Shown here: positions 1 through 5,368 of the stretch, in pieces
Numbering within the stretch: position 1 is the first letter of the stretch
Layout of the letters: every line of letters starts with the position of its first letter
Assembly: GCA_028714615.1 (NCBI GenBank)
Contig: JAQTMA010000273.1
Coordinates: 1-5,368, forward strand
Direction of reading: 5' to 3'
DNA: 5,368 bases
Origin: Anaerolineaceae bacterium
Lineage (GTDB): Bacteria > Chloroflexota > Anaerolineae > Anaerolineales > Anaerolineaceae
Translations under genes and position numbers: made by a program
Notes under the pieces: generated by a model
The model's database searches: none
The model's input: the letters and a program-made list of their open reading frames with translations, nothing else
Told to the model about the DNA's origin: nothing

Positions 1-1094
1 TTGACCCAAACCAGGGCGAATTGAGGAGCGTCGTCGGCTGGACGCTGGATCAACGTTCCCGTCACGCCGTCCACAGGAATTTGCGCGTAAGTGGCAGCGT
101 TCTTGGGGATGGGTATGACCAGCGAGGAGGTCCAGTCCACTGTTTTGGCAAAAGCAGCCGCCTGTTCGGGGGTCATTCCGGTGAACTCAAGGCCGATCTG
201 CGCCAATTGGGCTACGTCCACCTCGGCAGGCGCGTTCACGGTTGGGCTAGGGATCTGCGCGAAAATTACACAATCAGGATATTGCCGTCCGGCAGACCCA
301 CTCCCCAAATCTCGACCAGCTTCTCCAATACTCGGATCAGGGCATTTCCCATAAGAAGCGCTTACGCCGGAGGGGATATCGATCGAGATGTCGGCGCCAT
401 CGATGGAGGTTGGCAGCACCAAATCCTTACGGCCAGCTTCATCCAGAAGAGCTTGAGCTTTGGATCGATCTACTTTGAAAGAGAATGCGGCGCCCTTTTC
501 AACGCTGATGTGGGTCGGGGTCAACCCTGCTGGCAACCGAACAGAAAAGCCGGCAATCCGGCTGGCTTCTTCGGGATTGGCCACAACGGCTGGGCTTTCA
601 GGTTTCTTTGTCATGGTGACTGAGCTTGACAATAACTGGGTGATCTGTTTACCGATGGCGCTATCCCCGGTGATCTGTTGCATTCCGGTGAAATCCACTG
701 GCACAATGGCCACCTGTTGCACCCGGAAGAGGTTGAGCAGCCGGTCTGCGAGGGCTCGGGTTGAAGGAATGGCTACCACCAGGGCAAGCAATAAAACGAC
801 TGCCATACCCACCCGAAGGGCGGGCGAAGCAAACCATTTACGGAACATAGAATTCTCCTTTTGAGTCGAAATTCGATCATAGAAATGTGTCAAGGCCATG
901 CGAGGGTGAACTGCAGCATCCTGGGAGGCAGGAACCAGGAAGGTTAGTTTGCGAGCAGCCCTCTCGGTTTCTAAGCGCAGGTGATTTTGCTGTTGCAGGC
1001 ATACCGCACAAGAATCCAGGTGATTGCGTTCCTCGGGGGTTGCTTCCCCATCCAGTGCGGCCCGCATTTGCCCTTCGTTCAGGTGTTGGTTCAT
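1..1094 (-). CDS. Membrane-anchored zinc-type anti-sigma factor (C-terminus outside window)
   Basis: An open frame of 364 codons runs from the ATG at 1094 off the left edge without a stop. Residues 1-50 look like a zinc anti-sigma (ZAS) domain, with H25-x3-C29-x2-C32. Residues about 51-82 form a linker. A single hydrophobic segment (about 93-110, rich in V, L and A) follows Arg/Lys, so the zinc domain should be cytoplasmic and residues after about 112 outside. The outer part begins with an LLNLFRVQQV stretch and includes two cysteines (C251, C275) and the conserved-looking stretches DWTSSLVIPIP and GVTGTLI. As I remember, similar outer domains (DUF4367-like) are common in Chloroflexota anti-sigma proteins. 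The ATG overlaps the sigma stop as ATGA, so the two are translationally coupled and this protein presumably binds and inhibits that sigma factor. The unseen C-terminus is probably short (inference). The inducing signal cannot be deduced. Confidence 0.88.
   Translation of the reverse strand, partial: MNQHLNEGQMRAALDGEATPEERNHLDSCAVCLQQQNHLRLETERAARKLTFLVPASQDAAVHPRMALTHFYDRISTQKENSMFRKWFASPALRVGMAVVLLLALVVAIPSTRALADRLLNLFRVQQVAIVPVDFTGMQQITGDSAIGKQITQLLSSSVTMTKKPESPAVVANPEEASRIAGFSVRLPAGLTPTHISVEKGAAFSFKVDRSKAQALLDEAGRKDLVLPTSIDGADISIDIPSGVSASYGKCPDPSIGEAGRDLGSGSAGRQYPDCVIFAQIPSPTVNAPAEVDVAQLAQIGLEFTGMTPEQAAAFAKTVDWTSSLVIPIPKNAATYAQIPVDGVTGTLIQRPADDAPQFALVWV
855..862 (-). promoter_or_regulatory. 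Strong Shine-Dalgarno inside the anti-sigma gene, before in-frame Met83
   Basis: On the minus strand AAAAGGAG is followed by 6 bases and an in-frame ATG at 848-846 (Met83 of the anti-sigma frame). The octamer and spacing are identical to the site before the GH28 gene at 4895-4888. Initiation here would make a protein beginning MFRKWF, with the membrane segment and outer domain but without the zinc domain. It lies where the cytoplasmic linker meets the membrane segment. It could be chance, since the octamer falls on Gln-Lys-Glu-Asn codons. Use of this start is unproven. Confidence 0.4.
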
Positions 1095-1702
1095 ATCTCC
1101 TCCCGCATCAAAAAGCGGTACTGCTTTTCAAATTCGCGTTCAGCCCGCAGCAGCAGGGGGCCGATGGACGTAGGGGAAAGATGCAGCGCTGCGGCGATCT
1201 CTTTGTAGCTCATGCCAGAATAACGCAGGATCAATAGCTGCGCCTGGCGCGAATCCATTTGATCGAGTACAGCTCGCGCATTCCGTCGTTCTTCTTCTTC
1301 CGCCTGGATTTCGGCCGGCCGGTCCTCAGGTGCGCTTTCGAGCGCTCCCTTTCCCGCGGATAGTTCGTAGCGTTCGCGACGTCGAAAGCTGCGGATGGAT
1401 TTCAACCCCAGGTTGGAAGCCACGCGATACAGCCAACCGTCCAGGGTAAACCCCTCCCTCTCAGCCGGAGGACGCTGGTACAGCTTTACGAATGTTTCGA
1501 GCGCCAGGTCCTCAGCCTCTGAAGGATCGCCTACCAAGCGCACGAGCAAGCCATAGATGCGCGCCCAATGCTTCAGGAAGATATCTTCGAACGGTTGTCC
1601 GGCAGCATCCGCCCTGGTGTTTTTTACATGCGAGGTGGCGGAATCGGGTGTGGGGACCTTCATGGGCTGAAAAGCGCTTTCCGGCGATCGTGTGTTATTC
1701 AT
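1091..1702 (-). CDS. ECF-family RNA polymerase sigma factor
   Basis: A 203-residue sigma-70-family protein with only regions 2 and 4, as in extracytoplasmic-function sigma factors. Residues 1-36 are a polar extension that I do not recognise. Region 2 spans about 37-110: FEDIFLKHWARIYGLL, then DPSEAEDLALETFVKLY, then the DGWLYRVASNLGLKSIRSFRRRERYE part that contacts the -10 element. An acidic linker (120-140) leads to region 4 at about 143-195, with the helix-turn-helix MSYKEIAAALHLSPTSIGPL. The usual TVKSRL recognition-helix sequence is replaced by SIGPLL, a variant. The start at 1702 has an AGGA about 4 bases upstream. Met14 at 1663 has no Shine-Dalgarno sequence, so 1702 is preferred. The gene overlaps the anti-sigma gene by 4 bases, and the pair is probably autoregulated and held inactive at the membrane. 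Target genes are not known from this window. Confidence 0.94.
   Translation of the reverse strand: MNNTRSPESAFQPMKVPTPDSATSHVKNTRADAAGQPFEDIFLKHWARIYGLLVRLVGDPSEAEDLALETFVKLYQRPPAEREGFTLDGWLYRVASNLGLKSIRSFRRRERYELSAGKGALESAPEDRPAEIQAEEEERRNARAVLDQMDSRQAQLLILRYSGMSYKEIAAALHLSPTSIGPLLLRAEREFEKQYRFLMREEI
1097..1104 (-). promoter_or_regulatory. Ribosome binding site of the anti-sigma gene
   Basis: GGGAGGAG lies 2 bases before the ATG at 1094, giving a GGAGG core at a usable distance of about 4 bases. It sits within the last codons of the sigma gene (Arg-Glu-Glu-Ile), and the sigma stop TGA overlaps the anti-sigma ATG. This supports 1094 as the anti-sigma start and suggests coupled, near-stoichiometric synthesis of both proteins. 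Confidence 0.8.
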
Positions 1703-1751
1703 CGGTCCTGAGCATCTCTCCCACTGATATAACCCCGCTCAAGTCATCAAT

Positions 1752-1781
1752 GAGACAAAATGGTCGGAAAACTGGTGTTCA
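1752..1781 (-). promoter_or_regulatory. Possible ECF-type promoter of the sigma/anti-sigma operon
   Basis: On the minus strand, TGAACA (1781-1776) and TGTCTC (1757-1752) are separated by 18 bases. These resemble the AAC-containing -35 and GTC-containing -10 elements that ECF sigma factors often recognise. Transcription would start near 1745, leaving a leader of roughly 43 bases before the sigma ATG at 1702. ECF genes are often autoregulated, which fits the position. The match is by eye and short. A TATATC closer to the gene (1731-1726) has no good -35 partner. Confidence 0.3.
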
Positions 1782-2230
1782 TTGATATCTTCAGGCCATC
1801 GGAAGAAGCTGTTTCACCAGGTTGTGGCAAATTATACCCCGACATGTCTTCTGGAGTCCGCCGGTTAGCTCTAAAAGGGATTTACCTCGCCTGCCTGACT
1901 CGGCGGTAATGTTCCCAACATTTCGTGGTATGATGATAGCAATCATCCATAATGGCTCCATGATCGGTGAGACTTTTCGAGATCCTGCTGGTATCTCAGC
2001 ACCGAAATGGCATTCCGACTGCTAATGGGAGGGACCCCTGATTCGAGAAAGTGGATTCCGCCTAAGGATGCTCCAGGCAAGGCAACCGGCAAGATATGAT
2101 CCCGAGATCGAATTTGCGCTGTTCTGTACCTCGTCATGGATCACAGAACGCGATGTCTGGCGTTATATAATGGATCTCGGCGTCCCAGCACTGGCGAAAG
2201 AGGTGAGCATCGTCCGGCCCGACTTAAACG

Positions 2231-2275
2231 GCTGGTTGGTCGCTCACATCATGTACAACCAGGCTTTCAACCAGC
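2231..2275. repeat. Inverted repeat, 8-base arms
   Basis: GCTGGTTG at 2231-2238 is matched by its complement CAACCAGC at 2268-2275. A second copy of most of the right arm (CAACCAG, 2256-2262) lies inside the loop, so the left arm could pair with either. It lies 125 bases or more downstream of uxaE. It has no clean U-run after the stem on either strand, so I do not call it a terminator. Confidence 0.3.
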
Positions 2276-2310
2276 AAATCACGCCAGCCTGAGCGCCGTT
2301 CCCATCACAG

Positions 2311-2349
2311 AAAGCACTCCCAGCCCGGCAATTCAGAATTCAGTGCTTT
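2311..2349. repeat. Inverted repeat downstream of uxaE, possible weak 3' hairpin
   Basis: AAAGCACT at 2311-2318 is matched by AGTGCTTT at 2342-2349, giving perfect 8-base arms around a 23-base loop. It lies about 50 bases downstream of the uxaE stop in the direction of transcription, where a terminator or 3'-stabilising hairpin is expected. The large loop and the lack of a U-tract after the stem argue against a standard intrinsic terminator. Confidence 0.35.
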
Positions 2350-2399
2350 GTAATGGAAAACGATGGACGAAACCGGTCAAACCATTGAGGTTGGTGGGT

Positions 2400-3665
2400 T
2401 TATTGAGCAGCCTGCCCAGCAGATAATAATCGCAAGTGCTTATCAAAATGCGTTTTCAGCCCTTGGTAGTATGCTTCCTCGTGCTTGACAAGGGCGCACT
2501 TCAATTCGGCGCCATAGGTTGCCAGAACAGAACCAAACGTAACGTGCAAAACCTCGCGGGCGTGAAAATCATTCATTAATAAAGGCAAATCATCTTCGCA
2601 CGGCAGCAGCTCAAGCCTTGCCGAAACGTGGTAACTACGACGGTCTGTCTCATACCGTTCTCGGGCAAGAGCGAATATTTTCCGGAATAAATCAGGTTCA
2701 TTGCTGGCAATTACCCGTAGCGCTTCCAGGTATGAAGTACCAGCCGTCTTCACGTGAATCCGGTCGCCCCAATACTTAATCAGCAATGGATAGACGGAGT
2801 ATTTATCCGACCCCGAATGCAAACTGAGTTTGTACGTCCCGAAATGGGTGGTCACAGCGGCGTGCTTCGCCAGTTCTGCATCCAGGTCAGCCAAGTTGCC
2901 GATATAATCCACGCCCTTCTCGAAGCTTCCGATGAAGCGCGGTGCAAGCGAAGTAAAGCGCACACCCAGGCGGGTCAACTCACTGGCAATAAAGAAATGT
3001 TCAAGCGATGAGGTGGGTGAATCGGTTTCATCCACCGACACTTCAAAATCGAAACTTTCCTTCAGTTGGGATAACCGCTGGAACATCTCAACCGCATGCT
3101 GGACAGCCCGCCCGTACTTCACCGCAACCCGGATCAGACTCTGCGCGGTAAACCGTCCCCATACCGGTTCACCGGTTGAATTCAGATACACGGCTGAAAG
3201 TTGATCCATGTCTAGAGTATTGCTTTTTCTCTGTACAGCAAAAAGTGGATCGGTGTCCGCGGCATTGTCAACATAATCCCCAGGATCAACCGTAAAAAAG
3301 GTATACCCCGCTTCTACAAACGGGAGAATATCATCGACGGTTTTTAGGTGGTCGGCATCCGCGCCCCAAGGCCTGTCCCATCCAGCGGAGTCGACCGCCC
3401 GTTTAACGTCATCGATCACTTGTTGTGGCGTGCGCCCAGTGCGAGCATTCTCGCGAACCGATTGTTGAGCAAAAATAGGCACGAATTTTGTTTCTTGAAC
3501 CGCGGTGAGATGACCTGGCGTGGCCAGGCCAAGGCGATCACCGAAACCAAAGGAGGGGGATAAACCCAGGGTCGTGAGCATTTTCGTTGAGCTAAAGCCC
3601 GATGCATTGGCATCACGAAGAACTTGGGCTCGTTTCTGCTTTCCCTTCCTCTTTGATGGAGACAT
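2400..3665 (-). CDS. uxaE: Tagaturonate epimerase (UxaE family)
   Basis: A 421-residue protein that closely follows the UxaE family known from Thermotoga, which interconverts D-tagaturonate and D-fructuronate in cytoplasmic galacturonate catabolism. Conserved blocks in order: SFGFGDRLGLATPGHL (38-53), PIFAQQSVRENARTGRT (63-79), GADADHLK (101-108), TFFTVDPGDYVDNAAD (122-137), FEVSVDETDSPTSS (207-220), APRFIGSFEKGVDYIG (241-256), YKLSLHSGSDKYSVYP (278-293), HVKTAGTSYLEALR (304-317), SYHVSA (344-349) and HVTFGSVL (374-381). The His- and Asp-rich blocks probably hold the metal and sugar site, as in this metal-dependent family. The first 53 bases overlap the GH28 gene. The ATG at 3665 has no nearby Shine-Dalgarno sequence and residues 1-28 are basic and unconserved-looking, so Met29 (3581) is an alternative start. 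The protein also seems shorter at the N-terminus than my memory of the Thermotoga enzyme. Function is assigned with high confidence, the start is not. Confidence 0.9.
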   Translation of the reverse strand: MSPSKRKGKQKRAQVLRDANASGFSSTKMLTTLGLSPSFGFGDRLGLATPGHLTAVQETKFVPIFAQQSVRENARTGRTPQQVIDDVKRAVDSAGWDRPWGADADHLKTVDDILPFVEAGYTFFTVDPGDYVDNAADTDPLFAVQRKSNTLDMDQLSAVYLNSTGEPVWGRFTAQSLIRVAVKYGRAVQHAVEMFQRLSQLKESFDFEVSVDETDSPTSSLEHFFIASELTRLGVRFTSLAPRFIGSFEKGVDYIGNLADLDAELAKHAAVTTHFGTYKLSLHSGSDKYSVYPLLIKYWGDRIHVKTAGTSYLEALRVIASNEPDLFRKIFALARERYETDRRSYHVSARLELLPCEDDLPLLMNDFHAREVLHVTFGSVLATYGAELKCALVKHEEAYYQGLKTHFDKHLRLLSAGQAAQ

Positions 3666-4881
3666 TCGTTGTGCTGAGGTTCTCCACCTTGTGAGAGAAA
3701 AAGGCGGTAATATTCCGCTTCAGGATGCCGGTCATGAAACCGGGGCGCAGGTCATAACTTGGGTTGTACCATTTCGATTTTACGGAAAGGTTGATCGTAA
3801 TATTTTCAAAGAAGATATCTCTGATATGGTTTTTCTTTTTTGCATAGATCAGGACACCATTTTCACTATCACAGGTAATGCCAGAAAAGCGAATATTCTT
3901 AATGACCCCGCCTTTCGTAAATGGGTAACGCGGGATGGCGGTAATCGCTATGGGTTCTCCTGAGCCCCACCACTCGGTGGAGAACCTTCTGGTGTCGATA
4001 TGGATGCCCGTAAAGGTCACATTTTCGATATTTCCGTTGTCACGGAGTTGGAGGGAAATCCCCCGATTGCTTTTCGAGATTGTGCAGCCCGAGACAGTAA
4101 TATGGTTGAAATCGTCGAGGCTTTCCGTGCCGATTTTTATGGCGGCGCTGGTTGAAATCAACTGGCAGTCTTTGATCATGATGTGCTCGCAAGGGCCATA
4201 TTCAGTGTTGCCCCTGGTATTTTTAATGGCAATGCAGTCGTCAGCGCATTCAATGTGGCAATCCCGGATCGTAACATTTTTACAATGATCAGGGTCGATG
4301 CCATCGCTGTTGGCGCATTCTAGACTGTTCGTGATATGGATTTTGGAGATATCTACGTCGGCGCAGCCTGCCAGGTGGAACGTCCAAAAAGGCGCTTTTC
4401 TAAGCGTAATCCCTGTAACGGTCACTTTCCTGCAGTTTTCAAAATAAATCAAAGTCGGCCTTGGAAGGCCATTGCCGGCGATATAGTATTGATTAACCCT
4501 TTTTGTCACGCTATCGGCATTGCCTTCGATAATACCTTCACCGGATATGGAAATGTTGTCCTGGTCGAAAGCATACAGCCATACAATGCCTGGCTTATGG
4601 GCTTTATTCTTCTCCTGTCTGGGATACTTCGGGTATTGAAGCTTGGAGGGTTTCACAAATCGATCAAATGATGTGCTGGCTTTTAATATCGATCCTTTTT
4701 CTAGATGAAGCTCTACATCCCTCTTTAATACAATTGAGCTGGAGAGATAGGTTTTCCCCTGGGATAGAATAACCTTGCCACCGCCAGAATGACTGCACGT
4801 ATCAATTACCGCCTGTATGGCAGCACCGTCGTCTGTTTTTCCGTCTCCTTTGCTTCCAGATTCATCCACCCGGTATTCCAT
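3613..4881 (-). CDS. GH28-type glycoside hydrolase, cytoplasmic right-handed beta-helix (polygalacturonase-like)
   Basis: A 422-residue protein. Residues 5-30 carry the DxxGxxGDGKTDDGAAIQ-like entry of pectinase beta-helix proteins, and helix coils fill most of the rest. Of the GH28 catalytic motifs, NSDGID (D193, D196) and ADD (D214, D215) are present. The His of the usual third motif, GHG, is absent and SAAIKIGTES (245-254) stands there. The fourth motif, RIK, appears as QLRD (278-281). Fungal rhamnogalacturonases also lack that His, as I recall, so the substrate may be rhamnogalacturonan or another uronate-containing glycan rather than homogalacturonan. No signal peptide is seen, so it may act on imported oligosaccharides. 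The ATG at 4881 is chosen because AAAAGGAG lies 6 bases upstream. The longer frame to a GTG at 4944 has no such site. It follows the GH5 gene and overlaps uxaE. Much of the gene is AT-rich. Confidence 0.86.
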   Translation of the reverse strand: MEYRVDESGSKGDGKTDDGAAIQAVIDTCSHSGGGKVILSQGKTYLSSSIVLKRDVELHLEKGSILKASTSFDRFVKPSKLQYPKYPRQEKNKAHKPGIVWLYAFDQDNISISGEGIIEGNADSVTKRVNQYYIAGNGLPRPTLIYFENCRKVTVTGITLRKAPFWTFHLAGCADVDISKIHITNSLECANSDGIDPDHCKNVTIRDCHIECADDCIAIKNTRGNTEYGPCEHIMIKDCQLISTSAAIKIGTESLDDFNHITVSGCTISKSNRGISLQLRDNGNIENVTFTGIHIDTRRFSTEWWGSGEPIAITAIPRYPFTKGGVIKNIRFSGITCDSENGVLIYAKKKNHIRDIFFENITINLSVKSKWYNPSYDLRPGFMTGILKRNITAFFSHKVENLSTTNVSIKEEGKAETSPSSS

Positions 4882-4887
4882 CTCGAT

Positions 4888-4895
4888 CTCCTTTT
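4888..4895 (-). promoter_or_regulatory. Ribosome binding site of the GH28 gene
   Basis: AAAAGGAG on the minus strand, 6 bases before the ATG at 4881. It decides the start: the frame stays open 21 codons further to a GTG at 4944, but that position has no Shine-Dalgarno sequence and would abut the GH5 stop. Confidence 0.8.
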
Positions 4896-4944
4896 CATGA
4901 CGATCCCTGGCGATAGAAACCATTTCTCGGCGCTTGGAATGCAC

Positions 4945-5368
4945 CTACTCTATTCTGAGGGTATGCAGCCCACCCTGTTTGGACATAATTACCACATGTT
5001 GGATCGTGCTTTCATTGCTCTCGACTGTATAAGAACAGACTGGTTCTGTTTTCACCTGCTTTCCTTGAAGTCCGTGCGGTAGGCAGACGATTGTTGGGGC
5101 AGAGATTGAGTTGTCACCACTCCATTCCATGCAAAATGCATCTTGTGACTGATCGGTTTTGAAGGATAAAAGGTCTCCCGCAACGGCTTTTGGATACACT
5201 CTCATCAATAGTTTTGTGGCTGCGGACTTGAGACTCTTTTTCCCCAGCCATTCCCAATAGGTAAAACTCCAGCCATACCGGTCAAAGGTCTCCAACAGGA
5301 AGGTACAATGCCTGGCCACATCAGCATAAGAGCCAAAGCCGCCCCATTCACCAACCAGCACCGGCGTG
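4945..5368 (-). CDS. GH5 glycoside hydrolase, endoglycoceramidase-like, C-terminal part
   Basis: Only the last 140 residues are in the window; the frame is open to the right edge. It begins TPVLVGEWGG, the GH5 strand-7 motif whose Glu (codon 5349-5347) is the expected catalytic nucleophile. Next is GWSFTYWEW (residues 32-40 of the fragment), matching the aromatic strand-8 region. From about residue 57, VYPKAVAGDLLSFKTD resembles the start of the C-terminal beta-sandwich domain of endoglycoceramidase-type GH5 enzymes (Glyco_hydro_5_C), which runs to the TAG stop at 4945. Relatives in this branch cleave beta-glycosidic bonds of glycolipids, steryl glucosides or plant glycosides. The substrate cannot be told from the fragment. 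Signal peptide and acid/base Glu are outside the window. It is the first visible gene of the likely operon with GH28 and uxaE. Confidence 0.84.
   Translation of the reverse strand, partial: TPVLVGEWGGFGSYADVARHCTFLLETFDRYGWSFTYWEWLGKKSLKSAATKLLMRVYPKAVAGDLLSFKTDQSQDAFCMEWSGDNSISAPTIVCLPHGLQGKQVKTEPVCSYTVESNESTIQHVVIMSKQGGLHTLRIE

Larger units (their letters stand above)
1703..2399. other. Intergenic region of about 700 bases without a convincing gene
   Basis: This lies between the uxaE stop and the sigma-factor start. Its left part must hold the sigma promoter. Its right part is the 3' flank of the uxaE operon. The longest open stretch is a plus-strand frame from 1822 to 2292 with one stop at 2023-2025. 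Neither half has a ribosome binding site or a product I recognise. The minus-strand frame from 2137 to 1943 is also unrecognised. Two inverted repeats are present (2231-2275 and 2311-2349). I see no tRNA, insertion-sequence ends or CRISPR repeats. Confidence 0.6.

Noticed and set aside
21..864. Plus-strand open frames of 200 and 134 codons (21-623 and 460-864)
   Set aside because: They lie opposite the anti-sigma gene, show no recognisable domain and are explained as shadows of its strongly biased codons.
2025..2099. Short plus-strand frame reading PPKDAPGKATGKI, reminiscent of the N-terminus of molybdopterin-binding xanthine dehydrogenase subunits
   Set aside because: Only about 24 codons before a stop, no ribosome binding site and no further similarity in any frame downstream.
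2164..2171. TATAAT-like sequence on the plus strand
   Set aside because: No -35 element at a suitable distance and no supported plus-strand gene downstream.
2138..2200. Resemblance of ITERDVWRYI in the plus frame to the C-terminal part of PAPS reductases
   Set aside because: The match is a few residues long and the following sequence does not continue the family.
3520..3963. Plus-strand open frame of 147 codons across the uxaE/GH28 junction
   Set aside because: It is antisense to two confidently identified genes and shows no domain or ribosome binding site.
4882..4944. GTG at 4944 as the GH28 start, adding 21 residues
   Set aside because: No Shine-Dalgarno sequence, and the added charged residues are not a signal peptide. 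The ATG at 4881 has an ideal site.

Overview
The window holds parts of two gene groups, all on the minus strand, with a gap of about 700 bases between them. Taxonomy is inference only. A Zn-type anti-sigma factor with a single membrane segment and an extracytoplasmic domain of this kind, next to an ECF sigma factor and plant-polysaccharide genes of mixed GC content, suggests an anaerobic carbohydrate-degrading bacterium, most likely Chloroflexota (Anaerolineae-like). No rRNA or other marker gene is present to confirm this.

Right-hand group (5368 to 2400, transcribed leftwards). First comes the C-terminal part of a GH5 glycoside hydrolase of the endoglycoceramidase-like type, which runs off the right edge. 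A GH28-type beta-helix hydrolase without a signal peptide follows, and then a tagaturonate epimerase (uxaE). The genes are close or overlapping: 63 bases lie between GH5 and the preferred GH28 start, and GH28 and uxaE overlap by 53 bases. They are probably one operon. Together they suggest release of uronic-acid-containing units from pectic or other plant glycans, and entry of D-galacturonate-derived tagaturonate into the fructuronate branch of uronate catabolism. The uronate isomerase, reductases, transporters and regulator of this pathway are not in the window.

Middle (2399 to 1703). No convincing gene is seen. The stretch holds the 3' flank of the uxaE operon, two inverted repeats, a longish plus-strand reading frame broken by one stop, and, at its left end, the upstream region of the sigma gene with a possible ECF-type promoter.

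Left-hand group (1702 to 1). An ECF RNA polymerase sigma factor overlaps, by ATGA, a cognate anti-sigma factor that runs off the left edge. The anti-sigma protein has an N-terminal H-x3-C-x2-C zinc motif, one transmembrane segment and a large outer domain containing two cysteines. Just before the membrane segment is an in-frame Met preceded by a strong Shine-Dalgarno sequence, which could give a second protein without the sigma-binding domain. I regard this as the most unusual feature in the window.
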